Source of the DNA: Chloroflexota bacterium
GTDB taxonomy: Bacteria > Chloroflexota > Chloroflexia > Chloroheliales > Chloroheliaceae
Direction of reading: 5' to 3'
DNA: 64,000 nucleotides
Assembly: GCA_028287745.1 (NCBI GenBank)
Contig: JAQBPB010000038.1
Span: 1 to 64,000, forward strand
Shown here: positions 44,323 through 53,316 of the stretch, piece by piece
Layout of the letters: each line of letters starts with the position of its first letter
Numbering within the stretch: position 1 is the first letter of the stretch
Translations under genes and position numbers: made by a program
Notes under the pieces: generated by a model
Database searches by the model: none
What the model saw: the letters and a program-made list of their open reading frames with translations, nothing else
What the model was told of the DNA's origin: nothing

Positions 44323-44919
44323 TTAGTGGGAAGTGAAAAGCGCCACCAGGGCCTCCGGGGGCGATTCGACATCCTGGTCGGGGTTAAGAAACCGGTTGAA
44401 GCGGTTCATAAAATTAAATACCGTGATACCCGTAACCAGCTCAACTATTTCTGCGTCGCTAAAGTTGGCTTTAATCCGCGCCTGGGTCGTGCTGCTGACC
44501 CCTAGCGGTTCCTCCTCGTTAGATACTTTTGGCGGATTGAGGGTAAGCTCCTGGGCCAGCGCGATAGCCGCTTTTTCGCTTTCATTATAGATTTTGGAGG
44601 CTTCAAAATCCGCTAAATCAAGCATTTCTGCAAGTGTGATGCCCGCTGCACGAGAGGCATGGTAATGATGGGCCAGTCAATAATTACACTGGTTGAGCAG
44701 CGAGGTTTTGAGTACGGCAAGCTCAAAGGTGCGTTTGGACAGGCGGATGGGCGAGGTAACCGCCCCGATAAACTGAGCGAATGGCCGTAATAGTTCAGGC
44801 GATTGGGCAAAGACCCGCCAGTTATTGAAAACCAGACCGTATTGTTTTTGACCGGCCTCGAATATCCGGCGCACCAGCTCGGGCGCTTCCTCATTCTGGA
44901 CCTGTTTGACGAAACTCAC
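44323..44919 (-). CDS. AhpD/CMD-family redox protein with in-frame TGA at the second CxxC cysteine (candidate selenoprotein)
   Basis: One continuous frame from GTG 44919 (TAGGAG nine bases upstream) to TAA 44323 is interrupted only by TGA at 44679-44677. Reading TGA as one residue gives 198 residues. The N-terminal half has KRTFELAVLKTSLLNQ, typical of the carboxymuconolactone decarboxylase/AhpD fold. The active site then reads C-N-Y-[TGA]-L-A-H-H, where AhpD has C-x-x-C-x-x-x-H. The TGA falls exactly on the resolving Cys, and the downstream part continues with HASRAAGITLAEM and ends in a normal helix and stop. A hairpin suited to be a SECIS lies just after the TGA. Insertion of selenocysteine is therefore likely; the alternative is a pseudogene or a sequence error (TGC to TGA). 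No Sec machinery gene is in the window. Confidence 0.72.
44639..44679 (-). promoter_or_regulatory. SECIS-like stem-loop downstream of the in-frame TGA
   Basis: After the TGA (44679-44677) and 16 bases, AUGCCU pairs with GGGCAU (44660-44655 with 44644-44639), including one U-G pair. The loop contains CGUGC, so a GU lies about 25 bases after the UGA. Bacterial SECIS elements are hairpins placed soon after the UGA with an exposed G/GU in the loop. Placement and loop fit; the stem is short and was paired by eye. Confidence 0.45.
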
Positions 44920-45054
44920 TCCAATTTTCTCCTATCATTTAGGTTCTTTATAATCTGTTTTCCCGGTCAACTGTCATTGTGCCGTAAGTACTAATACCCT
45001 TACTTATTGCCTTTCAGTCCGGATTCACTTTCCGTCCGGATTCAAAAGTATAAC

Positions 45055-45099
45055 GGCGGTCTGGCAATTGTGAAGTAACTTCACAACTGCCAGACCGCC
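45055..45099. terminator. Strong bidirectional hairpin terminator
   Basis: GGCGGTCTGGCA plus TTGTGAAG (45055-45075) pairs with CTTCACAA plus TGCCAGACCGCC (45079-45099), about 20 base pairs with one mismatch. On the plus strand TTGTTTTTAAG follows shortly after. On the minus strand it lies 45 bases past the stop of the cupin gene and is followed by TTATACTTTTG. It likely ends the cupin transcript before the AhpD-like gene. Confidence 0.8.
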
Positions 45100-45143
45100 G
45101 GTCAATTGTTTTTAAGGATCGCAGGGAATGTAGCGCGGCCCGT

Positions 45144-45812
45144 TTAGTGGCTGTGGTCGTGGCCGTGATCGTGGTCATGGTCGTGACCGTGACTGTGTAA
45201 TTTCTCGTTAAGGTATTGCCACTCGCCGGTGAAGCGGAAGCCTTGCTGGGCCGGGGGTTGGGGAGCCTGGGTTTCAATCCAGCGCACCGGCTCCGTGCCT
45301 ACCTGGAAGAAACCGTGCGTGCCGCCTACGCCGGTCCAGACAAAATCGCCGGGTCCAACCGGGTAAACTTTACCGTCCAGCCGGGCTTCGGCCTGGCCGC
45401 TCAGAATGTAATAGGTTTCTTCAAAAGGATGGTCGTGCAAGACACCCTCGCCGCCGGGGGTAAATTCCACCATAAACAGGGTCATGTGCTGGGAGCCAAG
45501 CTGGTGGTCCACCAGCATTTTGAGGCGGATGCCGTGAATGTTCCCGCCCGTATCGCCTTCCATTTGCATCTTACCGGCCGGAGGCAGGTGGGTGTCATCG
45601 AAATGGCCGAGAAAGCGGGTGCGCGGGTCGCGCAGGTCGGCCCGTTCGGCCGTAGCCGGCACATCGCCGGGACTGACAAAGAAAGTATCGGGCGGGTTCG
45701 CGTCGGCGGGTTTAGGCTGGGGCGACAGCATATCCTGCCAGACCACCGGTTCGTTGCTGATATTGCGGAACCCGTGCGGGGCATCACCATAATGCCGCCC
45801 GGCGCCAAGCAT
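45144..45812 (-). CDS. Cupin-domain protein with His-rich tail, probably 5'-truncated
   Basis: The frame is open to a GTG at 45944, but the family-like sequence starts only near 45793, so I give the ATG at 45812 (222 residues). It begins with the end of a cupin barrel (PHGFRNISNEPVVWQDML), then a linker with RTRFLGHFDDTHLPPAG, then a complete cupin (HMTLFMVEFTPGG, LHDHPFEETYYILSGQAE, GDFVWTGVGGTHGFF). The C-terminal 17 residues are HSHGHDHDHDHGHDHSH, a clear metal-binding tail. The first cupin lacks its early strands and the HxH motif. Upstream sequence on this strand is the antisense of another cupin gene, so this looks like the 3' part of a bicupin gene joined at about 45790 to foreign or inverted DNA. 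Confidence 0.7.
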   Translation of the reverse strand: MLGAGRHYGDAPHGFRNISNEPVVWQDMLSPQPKPADANPPDTFFVSPGDVPATAERADLRDPRTRFLGHFDDTHLPPAGKMQMEGDTGGNIHGIRLKMLVDHQLGSQHMTLFMVEFTPGGEGVLHDHPFEETYYILSGQAEARLDGKVYPVGPGDFVWTGVGGTHGFFQVGTEPVRWIETQAPQPPAQQGFRFTGEWQYLNEKLHSHGHDHDHDHGHDHSH

Positions 45813-46079
45813 GATATTCACCGGCACCCGCACGCCGACGAAGTAGAGTACCTGGTGGAAGGCGAAGGTATCGCCCGGGTCGGAGATGTAGATGTACGCA
45901 TGAAGGCCGGGGAAATCGTCTACGTGTCGCCGGACGAATATCACGGCTTCGAGAATACCTCGCAGACCGAACGAGCGGTTATAGTCTGGACCTACGGCGG
46001 CGCGGCGAGCTTGAAAAAAGCCGGGTACATCACGCTAAACGATGATGAGAAACAAAAAGAACAGGCGACCGCCAACTAG
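45792..46079 (+). CDS. Single-domain cupin, probably 5'-truncated
   Basis: From ATG 45792 the 95 residues read as the core of a small cupin: MPPGAKHDIHRHPHADEV, EYLVEGEGIARVGDVDV, MKAGEIVYVSPDEYHGF and a normal C-terminus ending EKQKEQATAN. Metal ligands HxH, E and the second His are present. The first one or two strands usually found before the PPGAKH segment are missing. The frame stays open leftward to 45216, but that stretch is the antisense of the minus-strand cupin. The two genes overlap at their starts and each lacks its 5' part, which suggests a deletion or inversion junction. Confidence 0.65.
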   Translation: MPPGAKHDIHRHPHADEVEYLVEGEGIARVGDVDVRMKAGEIVYVSPDEYHGFENTSQTERAVIVWTYGGAASLKKAGYITLNDDEKQKEQATAN

Positions 46080-46086
46080 CAGGGAA

Positions 46087-46127
46087 ATTAAAAGGTCTTA
46101 CCGGTAGAAATCCTCCCCGGTAAGACC
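46087..46127 (-). terminator. Intrinsic terminator of the lipoprotein gene
   Basis: GGTCTTACCGG and CCGGTAAGACC (46117-46127 and 46094-46104 as arms) form an 11-bp stem. On the minus strand TTTTAATTT follows. It lies about 87 bases past the stop of the lipoprotein gene and just past the convergent cupin gene. Confidence 0.8.
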
Positions 46128-46213
46128 CCCTTGCCGCCCGCCCTGTCTTGCGCGGGCCTGTTTGTAACAGGGGCCGGTTGCCAGCGGTTTAACAGGGCTA
46201 ACAACCGGACAGC

Positions 46214-46708
46214 TTAATCGTCATAGGTAACGATGTTGCCATCGGTGAGGGTGCCTTCCAGGAAGTAACCGGTGTAAGGACCATCCAGGACACTCACGGT
46301 AATCGAGTCGCCAGTACCCATCTTCTTATCGCCATTATCACACATCATAATATTCAGGTTGCCTTTGCCCGGGGCATAGCGGTTCTTTGAGGCGTATTGA
46401 ACGGCCCCGGCCACGCACATCTGGCTGCGCGGGCCTTTATCTTTTTGCTTGATTTTGCCGATACCTTCAAATTTAATCTCACGGGGCCCGAAAACAGTCA
46501 TGCCTTTGGGGTCATAATATTGGCCTTTAAGGGTTGACTCGGCTTGCCCGCCGGGTACATTGGTTGATTTCAAATACAGGGAAAAAGAGACTTTTTGCTT
46601 GGTACTCAACATTGAATAGGTTTTACCATAGCCTTTAGCGGTACAGGCCGATAAAAGGAGCGCCAGCGGCAGTATTGATAAGAGCAACAGTAATGACCGC
46701 TTTCTCAT
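46214..46708 (-). CDS. Small secreted lipoprotein
   Basis: The ATG at 46708 has AAGGAGG six bases upstream, so it is preferred to one nine codons earlier. The 164-residue protein has a lipoprotein signal (MRKRSLLLLLSILPLALL then lipobox LSAC). The mature part is beta-rich, with two Cys in MCVAGAV and IMMCDNG that could form a disulfide, and a final GPYTGYFLEGTLTDG strand pair. It should be attached to the outer face of the membrane. It lies downstream of the first giant oxidase gene with a terminator between, so it has its own transcript. Function unknown. Confidence 0.82.
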   Translation of the reverse strand: MRKRSLLLLLSILPLALLLSACTAKGYGKTYSMLSTKQKVSFSLYLKSTNVPGGQAESTLKGQYYDPKGMTVFGPREIKFEGIGKIKQKDKGPRSQMCVAGAVQYASKNRYAPGKGNLNIMMCDNGDKKMGTGDSITVSVLDGPYTGYFLEGTLTDGNIVTYDD

Positions 46709-46908
46709 CTGTAACCTCCTTATGATTTTCAACACATTAATAGTAACCTTAAATTTAGCTACATAAATGCTGTAATCGGAGAGGGTAAAAGTTGTACTAC
46801 CGGGTTACTTTACTTCTACATTAATATTTAAGTTTGTTTGATTGAAAATGCACTAATCGTGCCACAACCGGTGGTTTTAGAGGAGTGGATTTATAAAATT
46901 ATCTAATA

Positions 46909-46938
46909 CTGGCCTGGCTTAAGTTTAAGCCGGGCCAG
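46909..46938 (-). terminator. Hairpin terminator after the first giant oxidase gene
   Basis: CTGGCC plus GGCTTAA pairs with TTAAGCC plus GGCCAG with one mismatch (46909-46938). On the minus strand it is followed by TATTAGATAATTTTAT. It lies 28 bases after the stop of the oxidase gene. Confidence 0.75.
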
Positions 46939-46965
46939 TATTAAGAACAAACAGTAGGTTTGAAT

Positions 46966-49900
46966 TTAGTAAGTAACTGTAAAGGTTATCTGGTCAGTGT
47001 TAATTTTGAAAGCGGCAAATCCGGTGAAGGCTACCCGCAAACGGATTTCCCCGGTCGTAGAGATGAACCGCAGGGGGTCCCCGCTAACGGTCAGGGCCGT
47101 CTGCAAATCGGCCTTTTGCTGGACTTCGGTTTTAAGCGCTTCCCAGGTTTTGGTGGTGAAATTATACAGGTACAGGGTGCGGCTGAGGGCGGAAGCGCTA
47201 GAGCCGCCAACGTAGCTAACACTCAGGCCGAGTAAATTGCGCTGGTCAGCCGGAACGGTGTACGAACCGTAGCCGTCCACAGCCTGCTTGCCACCGGCGG
47301 CCTTCGAAGACAGCACCAGGTATTTTCTGTCCCTGGCCGCCAACTGGGTAACGTTTCCCCAGGCGACGGTCCCGGTGGTAGTCGTCCAGGCGGTGGGCGC
47401 CGCCGGGCTGGCGGTCGTACCGGCCGGGTTGGTGGGCTTTGGTGTTGACGTAGCCTCAGGCTTTGTTGTGGGCGTAGCCTCAGGCGTTGGTGTTGATGTA
47501 GCATCAGGCGTTGGTGTTGATGTAGCATCAGGCGTTGATGTTGACGTAGACGCGAGCGTGGCAACCGCCACAACCGGCAATTCCAGTGACATCAGGGGCC
47601 GGTAATTAGCCAGGTAGGGATTATCCTGGGTTTTCAGGGCATCCGGCCTGGAAACAGCCGTACCCGGTGCCGGGTAAACCCGCATTAGTCCCCATAGACC
47701 GCCCGCCTGGTTCTGGAAAAGCGCGGTATCGTCGTACTTGTAGTCACCGGGATAGGCATCCTCGCCACCCGCTTTATTCAGGTGAATATTCAGGCTGCGC
47801 CCGCTGCTGATGCCGCCTTCCGCACCGACAAAGTTAGAGCCGGGGTCGTTGGGTTCGACCATCCAGCCGTGACCACCCAGGCGGAAACCGTGATTGCGCG
47901 GTTTGTCGGAGCCTTGTAGCACCCGGATACGCACGGCATCTCCGCTGTAGGCCCGGAAAATCGGGGTGGCCGGGTCTCCGTAGGGCTGGCCTGTGACCGG
48001 GCTGATAGCGGTTGAGCTAAAAATCTGAGACATGCGAGTGCCGTCCAGCGGGTTGGCGGCGGTGACAGTCGAAGGGTCAACCCCCAACCGGCGCATAAAG
48101 GGTGCGTTGTTATAATTGAAACCTTTCTCACCCTGGTCCTCGGGGTCGAGCGAAGCAGGACCATGGTCCACCGAGTCCAGAATTATAGCGCCTTTTTTAT
48201 CCCGCAGGTTCAAGCCATCCTGGTAGAACAGGGTAAACTCGCGGAAGTCCGGAGCATTCGGCAGGCGAATGTCGGCGGACCCGCCGCTTTTAATCTGATT
48301 TCCGGTCAGCGGGTCATGATAGGTGGCGCCTTTCGGTTCGATAATAAGCCCGCCGAACAGCCCGTGGTGGCGGTGGCCCCGCACGTCACCGAAGTCAAGC
48401 AAGTTGGCCGCACCCAGCTCGCCGGGTGTAACTTCGTCGGCGTACCACATATAAGTGAAGGATTGGCCCGGACCGGCAGTCTGGTCAAAGTTAAAGCCAA
48501 CCGTCGCGCCATCGCCGGAAACTATATCGTACGAGACGAGTTGCGGGTGTAGTGAAACGCGCAGCCCGGCTTTGGTGCCCAAGGACGGTTCGGTGGGCAA
48601 GTGCGGGTCACCGTCCGTCGCCCCTTTGTGGTTCAGGAAATTAGTGGTCAACTTATTGGTAAGCGTCACTTTGATACAGTCGCCCACATTGGCCCGCAGC
48701 ACCAGCGGCTCCGGCTTTTTGGTACCGGCCTTGAGGGCCGCTTCGTCCTCGGCCAGCGCATACATGAGGCCGTAGGGGTCGTTGTCACCGGCCTCGTTAT
48801 ATGTGAGAGCTTTTTCCATGGCTACCACGCTATAAGTGCGCACGGGTGCCGCTTTCGGGCAGGAAAGAGTATTGTTTTGCATAGCTAGCGGCACCTGCGA
48901 AGGCGGTACGCCGGTCGCTTTGAACACCGGGTTGGTTATCCTATCGGGCAACATGTTGTCCGGCAGCGGCAAGAGCCTGGACGGGTCGGCATCGAAATGC
49001 ACCCGCATGATGCCCCACATCCCCAGGTAAGTATCATCCAGGGCCATGCTGGAGTAGAAATAGTCACCATAGCAGGTCAGCACCATAGCACCCGCGCAAT
49101 CGCGAGAGGGCAAGTCAAGGTTAAACGCTTCCGAGATACCCACCGGTATGGCGCTAACCAGGGCCGATTGGGGGTCGCTCGGTTCCCGTTTCCAGCGCAA
49201 GCCGTGAATACCGAACATATGGTTTTCTTCCTGGGACCCCTGTATCAGGCGGAAGCGCACCGCGTCACCGGCATAAGCCTCTAACAAAGGCGTCATCGGG
49301 TCACCAAAGACCCATGAACTGAACTGGTAGGCCGGGTCAACCGGCAGGCCATTTTTGGTCTGCCTTAAAGAAAGCGGGGCGTTGCGGTAGTTAATCGCCA
49401 TAACACCGGGGTCATTGCTGCCAAAACGTTCGGGCGCTACAGGGGAATTGAGGACATCCGAGGCCAACTGAGGATTACCGCCAGCCCGGGTAAGCGGTAC
49501 AAAGTCCGCTACAGCCAGGCTAAATTCGCGGAAGTCATCTTTGGAACCCGGCCCGATAATGTCCACTTTAGTCCCGACAGCGGTTGCCAGACAACTGGTT
49601 GTACAGACGGTGCCGTGACCGGCCTGGTTTATAGGCTGCATATAGACCCCTGTTTTAGGGTTGCGGATATCTACACCTTTAGGCTCGACCACCAACGCGC
49701 CGTAAAAGCCGCGCCCCTGGGCAACCGCCGGGAAATGGTGGTCGTGGGTAAAGACCGTCCGCAATTCGTAGTCAGCGAACCAGCGCTCGTGAATGGTCTG
49801 TCCCACCGTAGCGGCGCTGCTGGTCGTTTTGGGGTCCCAGTTGGCCGGGTTGGGCAAGCGGCAACCGGGTGCCATTCCCATTGTGGGGTCGCAGGTCGCG

Positions 49901-52572
49901 GTCCCGGCTAACACCTTGTTGTTAAAGTCGGCCTGGTCCCGGCTAAAAGCCGCTTCCAGGTAGTTCCAGCCGTTGGTCGAGCCATCCGAAGCCAGCACAT
50001 CAAACTTGACCAGGTGAATATGCTCGCCCACCAGGTTGGTCTGGACCAATTGCTGGAAGGCATCGTTGCCAAGCCAGTTTGGCAGCCGGTTAGTCAGGTT
50101 GAAGTTAATACAGTCACCGGCGTTAGCCCGCATAAAGAAGGGCTCAATCGGTTTGGTCCCGGCCATAATAGCGTCCACATCCTGGTCAAGCACCAGGATG
50201 CGGGCTTGCGTGTCGTGCCACCCGGCTTCGTTATAGACCAGGTCGCGCTGGATAACCGAAACGTTATAGGTAATTTCGCGTGAACCGGCCGGGCAGGGGT
50301 CATGGAAGGGCGCGCCGGGCTTGCCTGGCCCATTGTTATTGAGAAGTTTTATAACATTCTGCTCGATGGCGACTTTCGCGGGGTCCGGCGCTTTACCCGC
50401 GACAATACGCGGCGCAGCCGGGCCGTTTGGGCCGTTTTGAGTAATAGCCAGCGGTGGTTGAGGAGCACGCCAGCCAAATTGGCCGGGGACGAAGCGGGGG
50501 AAACCGGGATTATTGACCGTAGGCGCGGCCAGGGGTGTCCGGTCGGACAGCGGTATGAGCGCCCGGACCCGGATACCGTCCGGGGTATAGCCCGTACCGT
50601 CTTCCAGGACATCGTGAACCCGCATCAGGGCCCAGAAACCTTCCGCGAAGTGCGAGTAGAGGTGGCAGTGGAAAATTGTATCGCCAATCGCGCCGCGCCC
50701 ATTGGCCCCCGGCTTGCTGCCCGCGCCCCATAAAAGGTCGGCGGTAAACATTTCTTGCGGGCCGAAAGTCTGCGAGTCAATCGTATTAGAGGCAGGCATA
50801 TTGGCGTCACTGGGCGGGGCAGAAGGATTCGGCCCGCCATCGAACGGTTCGGCCAGCCACTGGTGAGCGTGCATATGGAAAACATGGGTCTCTTTAGTAC
50901 CGGCCATCCCATAGCGGATTTTGGTCGGGTCGCCGTCATAGGTATGGAACACATTGGCGACATAGCATGAACCCGGTAAACCGCAATCCTCAATTTTAGC
51001 CGGGTCGGTCGTGGAGTAATCCGGTTTCCAGGGGCCCAGGCCGCTGGCGAGTTTAATCAATGAGGGGTCGCCATAGACCCACGAAGAAAGTGAACTCTCT
51101 TCGCTGAGGCAGTCGGGACAGCGGTTAGCGCCTTCCCGGTTCATTTGCGGTTCGCTGCCATAGTTAAAGCTGAACATGCTGCTGCCGGTCAGGGTATTGT
51201 GGGGTACTTCGTCCTGGCCCAGTTGGACCGACTCGCGGAACATTTTCCCCGCCGGGGGTTTAATCATCGCGTCAATATAAAGGTCGCCGCTCTGGGTGGT
51301 AGTGCCGGTATAAAGCGGCTGGCCGCTGACCGGGTCCAGCCAGGTTGAACCGGCCGGTTCAACCGCCAGCGCCCCGTAAAGCCCGTGCGAGTTGCTGCCG
51401 CCGTTGCTTTCGGAACCGGCCGGGGTAGCCTGGTCGTAGAAGAAATAGAGTCCTTCTTTTTTGGGAGCCAGCCATTTATAGGTAATCTTTTCGCCAATGG
51501 CGATAGTCGTGTCCTGGTTGTAGCCGACCGCCGCGCCATCCGAGGTCTGGGGATTATAGGATGGGCCGTTAATGTGCATGGAAGCGCGGGGGTTAATCAG
51601 CAGCCCGCCCATAGCGACCGGGTTCAACTCATTGGTTAAAGTTACCGAAACACATTCACCGGCATTCGCCCGCAATACCAGGGGACGGGGGCGCAAGCGG
51701 CGGTTATTGGCCGGATCCTCGGCGGGGTTGGGGTTGAGCGGCAGGCTCCAGTTTTTGACGGCGTGTTTATCGCCCTGCAGGACATAGATCATGCCATCGT
51801 TATCGGCGTCACCCCAGCGGTTCAGGGGAATGGTCAGGCTAATCGCGGCCACGTCATAAGAGCGGGTCACGGTGCAGGCGGTCGCCGCCAGGGCTTCCGG
51901 TAAAGAATTGCCTATGGGCAGGACCGGGAAAAAGGTGTTGGACAACATTATCAAGCTCAATCCCAGGTAAAACAGGCGCCGCCCGAGCTTCCAGTGCCGG
52001 ATAAAGCCGCCCTGGGGCGCGACCTGCCAGAACCGGCCGCGCAGCAAAAAGACCAGTAAGGCGGCTAGTGGGAAATTGACCAGGAGGACCAGCAAGCCAT
52101 CCCGCAACATGTGCAGGTACCAGGCCAGTTCGTGCCCGGCGTGATGAGCGTCAAACAAATAAGTATGCAGGGGTTGGGCGGCGGCCATTATGCCGCTGGC
52201 TAAAAGGGCCAGCAGGGTCGCGGCCACGGCATTATTCAAGAAAGTCATACCGGGCTGGCCGAAACGCGCCAGCGCCGGGCGGGCCAACCTCAACCCCAGC
52301 CAGGCCGCGAACAGGGCCAGGGGCAGGCCCAGGCTGCTATCACGCAGCCAGTGAAGCAGGAAGGGCGGCTCGTTAACTTCGTGTGCGCCGCCAAAAGCGT
52401 GCAGCAGTTGGAGCCACAGGCCCCCACCGTAAGCCAGCGCCAGCCCGAAAATCGCTACTATTAGCGGCCGGACCGCAGTGCGCCGGTATATTTTCTCATC
52501 TAAAATAACCTTTTGTGAATTGACCGGGCTAGCAAATATGCGGGTAACCCCACCGCCAATTTCTTTTAACAT
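46966..52572 (-). CDS. Giant membrane-anchored multicopper oxidase (MnxG/ceruloplasmin-scale)
   Basis: ATG 52572 has AGGAG upstream; another ATG at 52620 has none. The protein is about 1868 residues. Residues 35-230 hold about five TM helices with conserved His (LLHWLRD, YLHMLRD). Three multicopper-oxidase-like units follow. Unit 1 (about 235-655) has HMHAH near 566-570 and HCHLYSH near 635-641. Unit 2 (about 690-1200) has EHIHLVKFD and FTHDHHF. Unit 3 (about 1230-1650) keeps RGHRHHGLFGG and the fold but lacks an HCH site. A Thr/Pro linker and a 150-residue beta domain end it. Copper sites of units 1 and 2 could form one trinuclear centre, as in six-domain ceruloplasmin or MnxG (inference). 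The likely role is extracellular metal oxidation; Mn2+ is the favoured substrate because of size and context. Confidence 0.88.
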   Translation of the reverse strand: MLKEIGGGVTRIFASPVNSQKVILDEKIYRRTAVRPLIVAIFGLALAYGGGLWLQLLHAFGGAHEVNEPPFLLHWLRDSSLGLPLALFAAWLGLRLARPALARFGQPGMTFLNNAVAATLLALLASGIMAAAQPLHTYLFDAHHAGHELAWYLHMLRDGLLVLLVNFPLAALLVFLLRGRFWQVAPQGGFIRHWKLGRRLFYLGLSLIMLSNTFFPVLPIGNSLPEALAATACTVTRSYDVAAISLTIPLNRWGDADNDGMIYVLQGDKHAVKNWSLPLNPNPAEDPANNRRLRPRPLVLRANAGECVSVTLTNELNPVAMGGLLINPRASMHINGPSYNPQTSDGAAVGYNQDTTIAIGEKITYKWLAPKKEGLYFFYDQATPAGSESNGGSNSHGLYGALAVEPAGSTWLDPVSGQPLYTGTTTQSGDLYIDAMIKPPAGKMFRESVQLGQDEVPHNTLTGSSMFSFNYGSEPQMNREGANRCPDCLSEESSLSSWVYGDPSLIKLASGLGPWKPDYSTTDPAKIEDCGLPGSCYVANVFHTYDGDPTKIRYGMAGTKETHVFHMHAHQWLAEPFDGGPNPSAPPSDANMPASNTIDSQTFGPQEMFTADLLWGAGSKPGANGRGAIGDTIFHCHLYSHFAEGFWALMRVHDVLEDGTGYTPDGIRVRALIPLSDRTPLAAPTVNNPGFPRFVPGQFGWRAPQPPLAITQNGPNGPAAPRIVAGKAPDPAKVAIEQNVIKLLNNNGPGKPGAPFHDPCPAGSREITYNVSVIQRDLVYNEAGWHDTQARILVLDQDVDAIMAGTKPIEPFFMRANAGDCINFNLTNRLPNWLGNDAFQQLVQTNLVGEHIHLVKFDVLASDGSTNGWNYLEAAFSRDQADFNNKVLAGTATCDPTMGMAPGCRLPNPANWDPKTTSSAATVGQTIHERWFADYELRTVFTHDHHFPAVAQGRGFYGALVVEPKGVDIRNPKTGVYMQPINQAGHGTVCTTSCLATAVGTKVDIIGPGSKDDFREFSLAVADFVPLTRAGGNPQLASDVLNSPVAPERFGSNDPGVMAINYRNAPLSLRQTKNGLPVDPAYQFSSWVFGDPMTPLLEAYAGDAVRFRLIQGSQEENHMFGIHGLRWKREPSDPQSALVSAIPVGISEAFNLDLPSRDCAGAMVLTCYGDYFYSSMALDDTYLGMWGIMRVHFDADPSRLLPLPDNMLPDRITNPVFKATGVPPSQVPLAMQNNTLSCPKAAPVRTYSVVAMEKALTYNEAGDNDPYGLMYALAEDEAALKAGTKKPEPLVLRANVGDCIKVTLTNKLTTNFLNHKGATDGDPHLPTEPSLGTKAGLRVSLHPQLVSYDIVSGDGATVGFNFDQTAGPGQSFTYMWYADEVTPGELGAANLLDFGDVRGHRHHGLFGGLIIEPKGATYHDPLTGNQIKSGGSADIRLPNAPDFREFTLFYQDGLNLRDKKGAIILDSVDHGPASLDPEDQGEKGFNYNNAPFMRRLGVDPSTVTAANPLDGTRMSQIFSSTAISPVTGQPYGDPATPIFRAYSGDAVRIRVLQGSDKPRNHGFRLGGHGWMVEPNDPGSNFVGAEGGISSGRSLNIHLNKAGGEDAYPGDYKYDDTALFQNQAGGLWGLMRVYPAPGTAVSRPDALKTQDNPYLANYRPLMSLELPVVAVATLASTSTSTPDATSTPTPDATSTPTPEATPTTKPEATSTPKPTNPAGTTASPAAPTAWTTTTGTVAWGNVTQLAARDRKYLVLSSKAAGGKQAVDGYGSYTVPADQRNLLGLSVSYVGGSSASALSRTLYLYNFTTKTWEALKTEVQQKADLQTALTVSGDPLRFISTTGEIRLRVAFTGFAAFKINTDQITFTVTY

Positions 52573-52668
52573 ACCAGACTTACTCCTGTTACTCTCGGGA
52601 CTATTCCCGGAACCGGTCATACTTCTAACTGATTGGATTTGTCCATGACCAATTCAATTAGTAATCGC

Positions 52669-53316
52669 TCAATGGGGGTGGGTGTTTTCGACCGGCTGTA
52701 AGGTGTCCAGGCCGATCATTTTCTCGCCGTTATTAAAACTCACCATCAGGTTAACCGCTTTCTCGGGAACCTGGAACTTGAGGCTGCCGCTGGCAGCGCT
52801 GCCTTTTGGAATGAACTCGTCGCCGATATGGAATTGGATGGGCCCGGCTTCCTGCAGGCCGGGGCCGCTGACCCGGAACGAATCAGGAGTGAAGCGCAAG
52901 CCGTTGCCGGACTGGGCCAACAGGGTAAAATCTATGGTAAAGCGGCGGAAACCTTTAGGGGCCATGTCCATACCCATGGACGACATGCTCATGCCGGAGG
53001 CTGAGAATTTGTCAGTCTGGGGCGGCGCCATCACTTCGGAAGTAACCCGTTCGACCGTTAGCAAGCCGCCCGGCACAATGACCGCATCGCCCAGGTGGGC
53101 ATGGCTGCCAGCGTGGCCGTGAGAGTTATTTTCTCCAGCAAAAATCTGGGGAAGCATTAGAAACCCGGTAAGAAACAAGGCGGTTACGAAGGAGATTAGC
53201 CCCACAAGCGGCAGCGCGCTCAGCCGGGATTTGCCGGTAGGAGGAGATACCTCGGCCAGGACTTCGACCGGTACGATTCTGGACCGGTGATAGGCCGTCA
53301 TACTTTTTGTTGCCAT
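52669..53316 (-). CDS. Membrane-anchored DUF4352-like accessory protein of the oxidase module
   Basis: The 215 residues have one TM segment (about 35-58), then an exported part that starts NSHGHAGSHAH and contains MSMSSMGMDM, a Met/His-rich stretch that could bind copper. The rest is an immunoglobulin-like beta domain with FTIDFTLLAQSGNGLRFTPDSF and a C-terminal NTHPH. A similar layout is found in the protein at 60566-61267 before the second oxidase. It lies about 50-100 bases upstream of the oxidase gene, on the same strand. It may deliver copper or hold the oxidase complex, as MnxE/F small subunits do for MnxG; that comparison is by role only, not by sequence. Confidence 0.75.
   Translation of the reverse strand: MATKSMTAYHRSRIVPVEVLAEVSPPTGKSRLSALPLVGLISFVTALFLTGFLMLPQIFAGENNSHGHAGSHAHLGDAVIVPGGLLTVERVTSEVMAPPQTDKFSASGMSMSSMGMDMAPKGFRRFTIDFTLLAQSGNGLRFTPDSFRVSGPGLQEAGPIQFHIGDEFIPKGSAASGSLKFQVPEKAVNLMVSFNNGEKMIGLDTLQPVENTHPH

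Noticed and set aside
44323-44919. Two separate genes split by the stop at 44677
   Set aside because: Both halves are needed for one AhpD fold, the frame is continuous, and the second half has no ribosome site.
45216-45791. Upstream extension of the plus-strand cupin frame
   Set aside because: This part is the antisense of the well-supported minus-strand cupin; only the sequence from about 45792 looks like protein-coding DNA on the plus strand.
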